This document shows, piece by piece, positions 27,362 through 36,468 of a DNA stretch of 64,000 nt. The notes beneath the pieces are model-generated. The model made no database searches and was not told the DNA's origin. It saw nothing but the letters and a program-made list of their open reading frames with translations. The stretch is from positions 310,001 to 374,000 of the forward strand of contig CALEYL010000011.1 of NCBI GenBank assembly GCA_937926205.1. Reading direction: 5' to 3'. Each line of letters starts with the position of its first letter. Positions within the stretch are counted from its first letter, which is position 1. The DNA comes from an uncultured Saprospiraceae bacterium. GTDB lineage: Bacteria > Bacteroidota > Bacteroidia > Chitinophagales > Saprospiraceae. Position numbers and translations under genes: made by a program.

Positions 27362-29704
27362 TTAGAAATCTATATCTCTTGCTGCTTCACCAATCCACTC
27401 AGCTACTTTTTTCAACCTTGCATTCTTTTCGTAAGGCTTGATCCAGCTTTCTTTTTCGGATTTAGAGCTTTGGTTGAAAATTTGCTGAATTTTATCAATT
27501 AATTCCTTATGAAGATGTTCGGGTAATAAGGCGCTATCTCGCTGTTTTAATATCTTTTCATAAGCTATTCCATTATTTAACTTCTGAACATAAAGTTTGA
27601 TTACTTTGGATAATTCATCAAAAGCATTTCTCCGATCAAGAGGAATTTTATCCCAATTGGGGGTAGTTGATTTTGCAATCTCAGCAGAATTACTTTTCTC
27701 TGACTCTCTAACTTGCTTTTCTATTTCAGCTTTTCGCTTTCTAAGCGCTTGTATCAAGTCTTCTTTCTTTTGAGCCAGAGCTTTTTGAAAGTATTGCTCT
27801 TGTGTTTTCAAAAAGGCTCGTTTATCAACGAGTTTAGCTTGAATATTTTTAAACCGCGTTTTCTCATCCTGAATTTTTTCTATATCACCGGGATGAAGAA
27901 ACGAATTGGCTATTTTTCTTTGAACACCTCCAAGTTTGGAGTATACATCAAGCGCCTCTTTTGCTTTTTTTGCTTCTGTAAATTCATTGTTATTCCTCAA
28001 TTCCAATTGCATATAGGCCAAGCTGGAGTCAGATTGCTGATCAGAAGCCATTGTAAGTAACTCCGTAATTTGGGCACAAACGAGCCAATTATCAACTTCG
28101 GACTCCATGTACGCCTCAAAGGCGCGGAGATACTCGCGTTCGTTTTTAAGTTCTTCAACATGCAACGATACTTTTCCATAGCCTAACGGCTTTGCCATAC
28201 CCAGGCTGTGAAAGGTATTTGGCGTGTTGTGAAAAGTCAAAGCGCTGATCAAGGCACCAAGTTCAACCTTTCTAAGGTTGTGATAGCGAACCTTAAATTC
28301 AAATTCAGCTCCACTTTTTAGAGGTGTAAATTTAACCAAGACATCTTCTGATGCACTTGAAGGTATAGGGTTGTGTTTTACGCCATTCCGGTGAACAGGA
28401 TAGCGTTTCCAGCCAGCAATTTGTGCAGAAGGATCCATGAAAGTGTTATACCGCTCTACTTTCCCATTTCTTATATTTGTTTGCCGAATGTAATTGGGGT
28501 AATAAGAAGCTTTGGGGCTGGATAAAACTTCAGACGCTTCTGTATCTGGGAATGTAGTATCGGAAATAGCAAAAGCATGTCCAAAGTGAACCCTGCCTTT
28601 GAGACTTTCTTCATATTTATCTCCTTTTATGAACCCAAACAGGGCTTCAGAAAAGTCAACAGTCCCGGTTTTATGCTCAGCAGGGATTGCCTCTGTCACA
28701 GAATTAGCATAAGGTAGCTTAAAAAGATAAGACAAACCAATTGTACTAACTTCAATTCCATCTTTATGAAAAAAAACAGGTATTCTATTACCTTTTTTTA
28801 ATTCAGCCATCCAATACTTCCAGTCATCAGATTGACGCTTTGGATCATGGTTGAAATAGGCAAAAAAGAAATCTTCTACAACGGTTTGCGATACATTCTT
28901 CTCTTTCTTAGAATCTAAGAAAATAAATTCATAATACTTTCCGTCATATCCTGTACCATCTTTTCTGGGTTTCCGTTTGTCAGGCTGGCCAGTAAAAACC
29001 AGTTTGCCTTTTTTGCCAATATTTTCTTCTAATGAAACTTCATATATTTCTCTACCTGGATTATCTTTTTTTATATGCGAAAAATGTTGCTCTTTTTTAT
29101 TTGGTTCAAACATTTCGTACTTAAATTTACTTGATTTATGCACATCGTTTTTTGAATCAAAATCACCTTGCTCACCAAAAAAGGTGCTAAAACCAGTCCC
29201 AAAATATGAATCTATACTTTCATGAGAAATACGACCGGGGATGTCACAGTCTATGATTTTATAGTCTCCATTTCCATCTTTAAAAAGCCAGCCTGCAAAA
29301 GTATTTCCAGTATTGAAATGATCTCTGTAAATTTCTTTTGCTGCTGGTGATAAATCTCTAATGGCATACCTATGATCATCTACCTTATTTCCCATTTTAG
29401 AAAAAGTCATCACTTCCAATACGTTACGCACCATGCCTTTCAATGATGAACCGGGAATGAAGTATTGACCATTAGCCTGAGAAAAATCAGACTCATGTTG
29501 TTTTTCCTGATCTTCTTTAGGCTTTTTTGGCGCTCCATTACGTACAAAAATTGAGCTATGTGCTTTTAATTTAATCGTTAAGGTTCCCGAATGAGCATCT
29601 TCAAAAGGAATATCGTGGCTAATCAAGTCTGCCCAATATGGAAAAACTACTGTATTGTTAACCGGAACAAAGTTATATGGCGATTTGATGTACTTAGTAT
29701 TCAT
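27362..29704 (-). CDS. RAMP-superfamily type III Cas protein, TIGR03986-like
   Basis: 780 residues. The N-terminus SPYNFVPVNNTVVFPYWADL and SHDIPFEDAHSGTL match the TIGR03986 CRISPR RAMP family. A Cas7-like motif FIPGSSLKGMVRN lies near residue 87, and a glycine-rich loop GMAKPLGYGKVSLHV near 530. After about residue 590 comes a long charged, coiled-coil-rich tail (EKIQDEKTRF ... LRKRKAEIEKQVRESEKS) and a helical end. No separate small subunit (Csm2/Cmr5 type) gene is visible, so this helical tail might replace it; that is speculation. It overlaps the upstream gene by 4 bases (ATGA), showing translational coupling. Confidence 0.8.
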   Translation of the reverse strand: MNTKYIKSPYNFVPVNNTVVFPYWADLISHDIPFEDAHSGTLTIKLKAHSSIFVRNGAPKKPKEDQEKQHESDFSQANGQYFIPGSSLKGMVRNVLEVMTFSKMGNKVDDHRYAIRDLSPAAKEIYRDHFNTGNTFAGWLFKDGNGDYKIIDCDIPGRISHESIDSYFGTGFSTFFGEQGDFDSKNDVHKSSKFKYEMFEPNKKEQHFSHIKKDNPGREIYEVSLEENIGKKGKLVFTGQPDKRKPRKDGTGYDGKYYEFIFLDSKKEKNVSQTVVEDFFFAYFNHDPKRQSDDWKYWMAELKKGNRIPVFFHKDGIEVSTIGLSYLFKLPYANSVTEAIPAEHKTGTVDFSEALFGFIKGDKYEESLKGRVHFGHAFAISDTTFPDTEASEVLSSPKASYYPNYIRQTNIRNGKVERYNTFMDPSAQIAGWKRYPVHRNGVKHNPIPSSASEDVLVKFTPLKSGAEFEFKVRYHNLRKVELGALISALTFHNTPNTFHSLGMAKPLGYGKVSLHVEELKNEREYLRAFEAYMESEVDNWLVCAQITELLTMASDQQSDSSLAYMQLELRNNNEFTEAKKAKEALDVYSKLGGVQRKIANSFLHPGDIEKIQDEKTRFKNIQAKLVDKRAFLKTQEQYFQKALAQKKEDLIQALRKRKAEIEKQVRESEKSNSAEIAKSTTPNWDKIPLDRRNAFDELSKVIKLYVQKLNNGIAYEKILKQRDSALLPEHLHKELIDKIQQIFNQSSKSEKESWIKPYEKNARLKKVAEWIGEAARDIDF

Positions 29705-30126
29705 GATTGTAATGTTTTATCCTTGAATCCTGCGAATGCAGCCCAAGTCGGTTGAAGTGTTTTCATTGCTTCCAGAAGATTGTCTTGATCTTCAATTTCT
29801 TCCCATGCTTCGATCATCAAAAAATCGAATTTCTTTCCTTCTTTTTCCAGATCATGACCGATATATCGTAGTGCTTTGTCCGTAATTCCCTTTAGGTTGA
29901 ATTTTATTATCTGGTAATCTCCGTCAATATTTCTTATTTGAATACTTACTTGTTCTTTTGGCGCATAAAAATTAGCCTCTATGACAAATGGCATGCCTGA
30001 AAACATAGACTTTTTAATCTTTTCAGCAATGATCAATTGAGGTTTTTCTGCATCAGAAAACCAAAAATACCCGTCAAAAATAAAATCGGGAATATCGGTA
30101 ATTTTAATTAACTCGTAATTAAGCAT
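29701..30126 (-). CDS. Type III CRISPR-associated protein, TIGR04423-like
   Basis: About 141 residues from MLNYELIKITDIPDF, which overlaps the preceding RAMP stop by 8 bases; longer starts are possible. FDGYFWFSDAEKPQLI near the N-terminus is the feature by which I place it with the small TIGR04423 family, which accompanies TIGR03986 RAMPs in Bacteroidota type III loci. No catalytic motif is visible. It overlaps both neighbours, so it is made with the effector complex and probably is a subunit. Confidence 0.65.
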   Translation of the reverse strand: MLNYELIKITDIPDFIFDGYFWFSDAEKPQLIIAEKIKKSMFSGMPFVIEANFYAPKEQVSIQIRNIDGDYQIIKFNLKGITDKALRYIGHDLEKEGKKFDFLMIEAWEEIEDQDNLLEAMKTLQPTWAAFAGFKDKTLQS

Positions 30127-31696
30127 GATCATTTGCATTTTTAGGTTTCCAATTACCGGTGAATACTCCGTGGCCTTTAGCACTGCTACCGCCTAATTGA
30201 AGATTTCCTTTAGTTAAGTCTTCTATTGCTTCTTCAAAAGCCAGCTTAACTATTTTATCAGAAAAAGCAGTAGGTTCAACAAAAATATCCATCGTAAAAA
30301 CATTCGTAGAGGCAACCACTTCTTGCGTAAATAAAGCGCCATCCCGGGCACCTCCTGTAAAGCGGTCAATGGAAACATGGTTGAAATATTTAACGCTTTC
30401 CTCCTTTATTTCTAAAAATAAATCTGAAAAAATCACACTTCCATTTGCACCGTCATCCCCTGTTTTCGCATATCCAAACAGCGTTTTTACGGCATCATTA
30501 TTTTCGCCAACTGAAAGATTTTTAAATAATTTATCATCGCTATTTTGCTCTAAAAAATCTTTATAAATTTGCCAACTATCTGATTGATTAGCTCCTAACG
30601 CCTCAATCTTTGCCTCCAGTTTTTTCCATTCAATAGAGTCAGCAGCATAATTCAACTGATCAATTCTTGAAGGCAACTGATCATCTGTCATTTTTTGCAA
30701 TGCTCCTTCTATATCAAATTCAAGTGGAACATTCTTTTCTATTTCTGCTTCAATAGAGGTTTTATTAAGGTCGTTATAATAATAAGCTACTCTGTGAGAA
30801 ATGGCCCCTTTGATTGATGTTGCTGGAATGAGGTAATACGATTTCAATTCAGGTTCTTTTCCATCTTCCCACACAAAACATTTTTCCTTTTTGGGCGTCA
30901 AGTCGGCTTTTTCATCCCAAAGACCGGAACCAAATAGGAAGAAGCTTTCAGGCTTTAGCCGAATTTCATAATGGAGCCAATTAATAGCTTGTTTGTCTTC
31001 ATTATGGTAAGTATTCCAATCAGTTATATCCGAATTAAGTGAACTACTTTTGCCCAAATAAGCCAGCAAATCCTCCTTTCGTTCGAGATTGAAGCGCCTG
31101 GTATGGCATGACAAGACCTTCAACTGCCCAAAGCCTTTACGTGTACCTGCGCCAATCCTAAAGGAGGGGTGATTGAGTATTGAAAGAATCTTGTCCCAGA
31201 TTTTTTCATCTTCTTCAGTTCCTTCTATTTCTATTTCAAATGCAAACCTTGCACCTTTATAAACCAATTCTTCTTCAAATTTTCCCGTTTTTTCGGCTAC
31301 GCCTCGGTGACTGATGCGAACATGATCCCTTTGTGGCAAATTTTTGCGTCGGAAGCTCGAATAATAAATGTGAGAATAGTCCACCTGTTGAAGCCCTTCT
31401 ATGACTGATTGGTTATCATACGCAACCAATAGGCCAGAACTAAATACAATGCGGCTTCCTTGCCCTTCTTTTTCTCTTGGGGTCTGAAAACCAAACAAAT
31501 AATTTACGGTTTGCCCCTCTTTCTCTAGTTCATGTCGAACAATACCAGCCAAGGCTGTCCCTGGTATATAAGGCAGGCCATTGGCGTCTCTTGCAATAAG
31601 GCGCTCGTTGAGGAGCCCACTTCGGCCAGTGCCTATCCCCAGTGGGGTTTGCGTCTCCACTTTGAAGCGAGCGATGTATTTGATTTTGTTTTCCAT
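30119..31696 (-). CDS. Double RAMP (Cas7-like) protein of the type III complex
   Basis: About 525 residues from MENKIKYIARFKVE, placed one base after the stop of the upstream gene. Two Cas7-like units are visible. Unit one (about 1-200) has GIGTGRSG, LPYIPGTALAGIVRHE and GAGTRKGFGQLKV. Unit two (about 240-525) has FGSGLWDEKADL, YLIPATSIKGAISHR and LGGSSAKGHGVF. Unit one lacks an aspartate at the usual slicer position (it reads GLLNERL), while unit two has WDEKAD nearby, so only one site may cleave target RNA. Backbone subunit in tandem fused form. Confidence 0.78.
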   Translation of the reverse strand: MENKIKYIARFKVETQTPLGIGTGRSGLLNERLIARDANGLPYIPGTALAGIVRHELEKEGQTVNYLFGFQTPREKEGQGSRIVFSSGLLVAYDNQSVIEGLQQVDYSHIYYSSFRRKNLPQRDHVRISHRGVAEKTGKFEEELVYKGARFAFEIEIEGTEEDEKIWDKILSILNHPSFRIGAGTRKGFGQLKVLSCHTRRFNLERKEDLLAYLGKSSSLNSDITDWNTYHNEDKQAINWLHYEIRLKPESFFLFGSGLWDEKADLTPKKEKCFVWEDGKEPELKSYYLIPATSIKGAISHRVAYYYNDLNKTSIEAEIEKNVPLEFDIEGALQKMTDDQLPSRIDQLNYAADSIEWKKLEAKIEALGANQSDSWQIYKDFLEQNSDDKLFKNLSVGENNDAVKTLFGYAKTGDDGANGSVIFSDLFLEIKEESVKYFNHVSIDRFTGGARDGALFTQEVVASTNVFTMDIFVEPTAFSDKIVKLAFEEAIEDLTKGNLQLGGSSAKGHGVFTGNWKPKNANDHA

Positions 31697-31697
31697 G

Positions 31698-33167
31698 TTA
31701 TTCTTTGTTTTGAGCAGCCTTAGCCATTTCTGCTGCAATTTTCATCGTCAAATCAAGCTTGGATTCATTTGACAAACCTAAATTTTCAAAAATGAACTTT
31801 TTGAACGAATTACGACACCCACGCCATTTAGGTTCAGACTGGCCGGTCATACAAATCCCAAATTGTTCATTAAAGAGCAATTCTTCAAGATCTTTTACTT
31901 GTTGTGCATGTTTAGCAACATTACGGATTTGTCCCCATTGGCTTGAAGTAATGTCTTTAAACTTGTCACGATTATTTTCTACAAATTCATTGACCTTTTT
32001 ATCAACTTTTGCATCCTTGGCTGCCTCCAAAAGTTTTTGAGATAGAAAGGCGATTATCATATCATCGGATTCTCTTTTTTCAACTGCAAAAAAATCAAGA
32101 GGAGTTTTATCGGCAATAGGTGATTTTCTTAGTTGTAACGCAAGCTTTTCGGTCGAACTTAATAAAAAATCCGGATTGACCCAAACTTTCCCAAAACCTT
32201 CGCTGCGATGTGCGCCAATACCTTTTTCAAAAGCGACTGTATTAATTTCTTTCGAGAGGCCGACAGTTATTACAGAGCCTTTTTCGATAATGAGGCGATC
32301 AGCATCGCGGTTATTGCGGTGTTTGTTCCACGTCATGTATCGCCGGGTTCGGATTTGCGATTTTTCCCAGAGAATTGTACTCCCTTCCGGCAATAAGAGG
32401 TGTTGAACCGGATCGGGTTGCGAGGTAGTTTTTCCAAAATCGGTATAGAAGCAGAGATTACTCACGGCATAAATGTAAGTTTCACCAGCATCAATTTTTT
32501 CTGCCTGGGGAGATGTTACGGTATCTTGCAATAACTTAATTTCTACTAACCCATACTCTGCTGACCCGGAACGCCCAATGTGCCTTTTACCGTACAGCGC
32601 TGTTACAATAAGATCAGTATATTCTTCTTTATCTACGGCTATTTCAAAACACCATTTTGTGCCTTTTTTTAGGGCAAAATAGCCATACATTTGCTTGTCT
32701 TTAGCGCGATATTCTTCACTATTATAAGCCGATTTTATTGAGAAGCGCTGTTTAACTTCCTGCAGCTCCCCATCTAATAAAAAATATCCTCTTCGCGCTT
32801 GTTCGAGTTTTTTTCCTGCATCAATTAAGGCAACTTTTTCATTTCGACTTAATCTATGAGCCAGATAAACTTCACTCTTTTCACTCGCAAGTACTTGTCC
32901 TTTCAATAATTGCCAGCTTGAAGGAACTTTATAGGTGTCTACATTTGATGTGCCAACCGGATGCGCATCACCAAAACGCACACAACCGTTGTGGAAAAGA
33001 TCAAGCGTTTGTTGTTGATTTTCCATATCGTATAAACTCTTGGCGACAATACCCAAAAATTTTGCGCCCGGAATATAGTCCAACGATTCGTGAAAGCCTT
33101 CTGTTGCCGCTTGTGAACTGAGTACCACATCACTGAGCAAGGTGCATGAAAACTGTAATTGCTTCAT
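31698..33167 (-). CDS. RAMP protein, Csx10-like
   Basis: 489 residues. The opening CTLLSDVVLSSQAATEGFHE and LDYIPGAKFLGIVAKSLY resemble Csx10, the Cas5-group subunit of subtype III-D. Two glycine-rich loops, IGRSGSAEYGLVEI (about 200) and IGAHRSEGFGKVW (about 325), are typical of RAMP folds. It would cap the crRNA 5' handle end. It starts 2 bases after the csm3-like gene. Csx10 likeness plus TIGR03986 points to a III-D-type complex, but I cannot settle the subtype by eye. Confidence 0.7.
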   Translation of the reverse strand: MKQLQFSCTLLSDVVLSSQAATEGFHESLDYIPGAKFLGIVAKSLYDMENQQQTLDLFHNGCVRFGDAHPVGTSNVDTYKVPSSWQLLKGQVLASEKSEVYLAHRLSRNEKVALIDAGKKLEQARRGYFLLDGELQEVKQRFSIKSAYNSEEYRAKDKQMYGYFALKKGTKWCFEIAVDKEEYTDLIVTALYGKRHIGRSGSAEYGLVEIKLLQDTVTSPQAEKIDAGETYIYAVSNLCFYTDFGKTTSQPDPVQHLLLPEGSTILWEKSQIRTRRYMTWNKHRNNRDADRLIIEKGSVITVGLSKEINTVAFEKGIGAHRSEGFGKVWVNPDFLLSSTEKLALQLRKSPIADKTPLDFFAVEKRESDDMIIAFLSQKLLEAAKDAKVDKKVNEFVENNRDKFKDITSSQWGQIRNVAKHAQQVKDLEELLFNEQFGICMTGQSEPKWRGCRNSFKKFIFENLGLSNESKLDLTMKIAAEMAKAAQNKE

Positions 33168-33169
33168 GG

Positions 33170-33748
33170 CTAATCAGGTTTAATTTGACTGAATGCACAA
33201 CGTCCCAAACCACGCGTTCGATTGGTTCCCATTTTTTTAATCCACTGGAAACAGTAATTCAATTGTTTGACCATTTCCTGATCATCCGGAAAAGATTCAA
33301 TAGTGGCATAAAGTGACAGAGGAATGGTTACTTCCAATTGCCGTAAGGTTTGATTCTTCGCAATTCCTTTTTCATTGATTGCAGTTGATGCAATCGTAGT
33401 GAATAGCATTTTCCCTTTTTCCGGGTGGCTTTGCAAGTGATCTGTAAGGTATTTACTCAGCATTGCATTGCTAAAAAAGCATTGCCCCGCCCGGTATTCG
33501 CCATTTGTAGATTGGTCTTCTCCAATTCCAAAAACAGTAGCAATGAAATCTTTAGACACCAAATCAGTGTTTAATTCATTCAGCATTTCAGCCGCTTCGC
33601 GCAATAATCCTTTCATTGTTCTGCCAGGGATAAAAGGCAACTCATGTTCATCTTTTATTACTGCGAGATTGGCATCTACGCCCCCTGATAACCCGGAGCC
33701 GGTATGCCAGTAGGTAGAGAACTCTATTTGATAAGTTATCGTACTCAT
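33170..33748 (-). CDS. Cas7-group RAMP, Csm3-like
   Basis: 192 residues, short for Csm3 (usually 210-250). It has the standard order: beta-1 TYQIEFSTYWHTGSG, SGGVDANLAVIKD with an aspartate (D25) where Csm3 carries its RNA-cleaving residue, LPFIPGRTMKGLLREA, and a final GTNRTRGLGRCAF glycine-rich loop. It should form the repeated backbone and cut bound target RNA at 6-nt steps. It overlaps the cas10 stop by one base. Confidence 0.82.
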   Translation of the reverse strand: MSTITYQIEFSTYWHTGSGLSGGVDANLAVIKDEHELPFIPGRTMKGLLREAAEMLNELNTDLVSKDFIATVFGIGEDQSTNGEYRAGQCFFSNAMLSKYLTDHLQSHPEKGKMLFTTIASTAINEKGIAKNQTLRQLEVTIPLSLYATIESFPDDQEMVKQLNYCFQWIKKMGTNRTRGLGRCAFSQIKPD

Positions 33749-35265
33749 TATTTATCAATTTTTCCGATGCTTGCTAAAGCAATTACATCTTGTAAGTGAG
33801 TGGCTTGAAGTTCTTCATTTATGGCAGACTTAAGTCCAAGTGAATTTACATAGCGAGGGTTTAATGCTATTATCCTGTTCATCAATTGATTTGCATTATC
33901 TGTACTTATTGCAAGTTCTGTTAGCCACTCCCGGATTGGCGCTTTTGGAGCCTCGTCTTCCTGAATTATTTTTACCCAATTTAATAATTGATTAATTGTT
34001 GAGTGATTATTTTCTTTTTCAAGAAAGTACGGCATTTGGGTTAAAATAATCCCCTTTTTTGTTAGTTCATGCTCAATAATGGTTTCATAACCTTCTATGA
34101 AAGCAGATTGTACACGATGAAATGCAAGACAAGAAGGAACCTGAGCTTTTCCCAAGTTCTTTGCATGTTTCTTGGCATATCCGCAAAGGCTTTCTGAAAG
34201 GTCAACACCATAATGAAATGGATACTTAGGTTTAATATAGGCAATTCCAGCACAAGCGCTTAGCCCTTCTTTCAGTTCGGAAAGGTTGTATTGTGTCACC
34301 AAATCAACAAAATTATTTCGGGTGTGGTGTTCAAACTGCCTCAAGAAGACATCCATAAATGGTACAGCCAACTCCCCACGAATAATCATTGTCAAGTCAT
34401 CACCCCCAAGCAGTACAAGGCGGAGCGGAAGCTTGGTTGTCGGGTTTTTAAGCTTTTCCCTATTATAAACGGGTTCTACAATTTGACTAAAAGCTTCCTG
34501 CACTGCGGTTCGGGTGGCTTGATCAATTTTATCAGAAAATGATTTGATCATACTCTGTAGATCGCCTTTACCTGCTTTCTCCGTTGAACCTTTTTTTATG
34601 ATGCTTTGAATGGTTTGTCCCAAGTTATTCCCGTCCGCATGGACCACTGCTACCCAGCCGCTTTCTCCGTCTCGAAGCATTTGCTCTGGTTCCAAAGCAA
34701 AAGCTTCACTGGAATATTTATCGCGTTTGTCTCCCAAGATTTTATCAAATAAAGTGCTTCGTCCATTTTTCTGTGCGCTATTTTTTGCTAATTGCTTTCT
34801 ATCCAAATAACTTTCTTCCTTATCCTCAAAAACTGCCGGGCCACCAGTTCTTCTCGATCGTTCCGAAATCATCAGCCCCGTCCCATGCTGCAAAGGGACT
34901 TTATTTTTTTGAGTATCCAGGCGTTCTTCCAGACAAGTCAAGTCGTCACCTGTGATGATCCCATCTTTAATTTTTACAACCGCTTGGGTTAAATGCAGCC
35001 CGGGTACTTCTTCCCAAATAGACTTATGAAAATCAAGGACTACACGCTGACAGGAGTCATAATCTTCAAATAAATAGGTGATTTTCCCGGCGGCTCCAAC
35101 CAAGAGTTGTTCTTTACTAAAAGAATCGCCAACTTTTTCTTTGAATTTGGTCGTACATATTTGTTCTACTAACTCACTGGCGCCAATAATTTCTTTCAGT
35201 TTTCCTGTCTCAAAGACAAAAGACTGAATACGTTGAACGTTGGAGCCGTATAAAAACTTTTCCAT
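33748..35265 (-). CDS. cas10: Cas10, HD-less, with cyclase GGDD motif
   Basis: 505 residues, much shorter than typical Cas10 (700-1000). It begins directly at the first palm domain (MEKFLYGSNVQRIQSFVF, KLKEIIGASELVE), and no HD phosphohydrolase/DNase domain precedes it. The second palm has VAVVHADGNNLGQTI (D211) and the intact cyclase motif LLGGDDL (GGDD 287-290). It should therefore make cyclic oligoadenylates on target RNA binding but lack DNase activity, so the outcome would depend on an effector such as the two-TM protein at the operon end. AT-rich, in contrast to cas6 just upstream. Confidence 0.93.
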   Translation of the reverse strand: MEKFLYGSNVQRIQSFVFETGKLKEIIGASELVEQICTTKFKEKVGDSFSKEQLLVGAAGKITYLFEDYDSCQRVVLDFHKSIWEEVPGLHLTQAVVKIKDGIITGDDLTCLEERLDTQKNKVPLQHGTGLMISERSRRTGGPAVFEDKEESYLDRKQLAKNSAQKNGRSTLFDKILGDKRDKYSSEAFALEPEQMLRDGESGWVAVVHADGNNLGQTIQSIIKKGSTEKAGKGDLQSMIKSFSDKIDQATRTAVQEAFSQIVEPVYNREKLKNPTTKLPLRLVLLGGDDLTMIIRGELAVPFMDVFLRQFEHHTRNNFVDLVTQYNLSELKEGLSACAGIAYIKPKYPFHYGVDLSESLCGYAKKHAKNLGKAQVPSCLAFHRVQSAFIEGYETIIEHELTKKGIILTQMPYFLEKENNHSTINQLLNWVKIIQEDEAPKAPIREWLTELAISTDNANQLMNRIIALNPRYVNSLGLKSAINEELQATHLQDVIALASIGKIDK

Positions 35266-35284
35266 ACGGATGATATTGATTTAT

Positions 35285-35983
35285 TTACTCAGATATTTTT
35301 TCTTCTTTTGATTCCCGCACCTCCCCAAACCCCAAACTCACCCCCTTTCCCAGCGCCACAAAAGGCGGAAACAGCAAATTCGTTTTGATGCGCACATCGA
35401 AAGTCAGCGCTTTGATGCCTTCATACTGGAAGCTGCGGCTGCGGAGAATTTCAGTGATTTGGATGTCGAAGCGTTCCTCGATGCGGTAGTCGATGCCTTT
35501 GGCGAAGGAGATGATGTGGCCGCTGAGGATTTTTTTCAGGATGGCCATGCGTTCGGCCAGGTCTTCGGTGGCGTTGAAGCGCTTGACGTTCTCTTCGTTC
35601 AGGGCCTGCCAGCGGAGCAGGGTATAATAGCGGTAGCTGTCGGTGACGCCGAAGGGCGCGCGGCGCAGCTGCATGTCGGCGATGTTCATCGTTTGGGTGC
35701 GGCCCGAGAAGGTCAGCGACCAGTCGGGTTGGGCGAAGAGGTGTTGCGCTTCGGGGATGCCGTGGCCAATGAACACCATGGCCGGGCGCTTGTGGTCTTG
35801 CCGGTACTGGATCAGCGGGTAGCGGTAGTGGTATTGTTTTGGGCTGTCCGCGTTGTTGTCGTGGTTGTGGTAGATGTCTTTGTCGAGGCCGACTTTCCCG
35901 ATGATGGCGCCGCGAAAAGCGGGCATTTCATAGGGGGCAATTTCGGCGTCAAAGACGACCTTCATGATCTGTAATTCTTTCAT
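35285..35983 (-). CDS. cas6: Cas6-family crRNA processing protein
   Basis: 232 residues. The N-terminal MKVVFDAEIAPYEMPAFRGA and YHYRYPLIQYRQDHKRPAM, with a C-terminal GKGVSLGFGEV glycine-rich loop, fit the Cas6b-like group common in Bacteroidota. It would cut the pre-crRNA inside the repeats to leave the ATTGCGAC handle. It is the first gene of the leftward operon, 19 bases before cas10, and is notably GC-rich while every following gene to 26583 is AT-rich. One Cas6 appears to serve all three arrays. The catalytic residues cannot be named with certainty. Confidence 0.82.
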   Translation of the reverse strand: MKELQIMKVVFDAEIAPYEMPAFRGAIIGKVGLDKDIYHNHDNNADSPKQYHYRYPLIQYRQDHKRPAMVFIGHGIPEAQHLFAQPDWSLTFSGRTQTMNIADMQLRRAPFGVTDSYRYYTLLRWQALNEENVKRFNATEDLAERMAILKKILSGHIISFAKGIDYRIEERFDIQITEILRSRSFQYEGIKALTFDVRIKTNLLFPPFVALGKGVSLGFGEVRESKEEKISE

Positions 35984-36468
35984 GTCTTGTCTCTTGCGCT
36001 ATTATGGCGATACAATGTTGCAAATCAAGCTATCTCTTTCAAAAGTATGCGATCATCTACTCCCTGCCGGGCCTGAAGCCGGGCGGCTATGGATTACTAT
36101 GCTATCAATGTGCTAATGGGGGATACGGGAAAACAAAAAAGAATGTTTCACGATCCCGGAAGAACCTTTAATAAAATGTAGTGTGTTGCTATGAGGTCGT
36201 AATATTATTAAATCCGGGTGGTTTCTGCAAGCCCGGCTGCCATTAATTGGAATTTTTTTTTGAAAGGCATCGTACCGGTTCTATGTAGATGCAGCGCCCA
36301 CCTGTGTTTGTCCCGTGGGGCAGTTTGCAGATCAGATTTCGGAAATCTTAAAGATTTCGGAAATCCTGATAATCAGTTGCCATCCCTTTTTAAGCTGGAA
36401 TTGAAGCATCGCCGTAATCATGCACGCACTCGCACGCATGCGCTCTTACTCACCCTCTCTATCATCAG
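35984..36468. other. Gap between cas6 and array 2 with a degenerate end repeat
   Basis: No gene seen. It must hold the leftward promoter of the cas6 operon, though no clear TAnnTTTG was found. At 36376-36412 lies a 37-bp degenerate repeat (GTTGCCATCC ... GAAGCATCGC) matching 28 of 37 positions of the array 2 repeat. A decayed repeat here marks this as the trailer end. A 56-base stretch separates it from the first true repeat. Confidence 0.65.

Noticed and set aside
33748..35265. HD nuclease domain in Cas10
   Set aside because: The protein begins at palm 1 and there is no HD motif or room for the domain.
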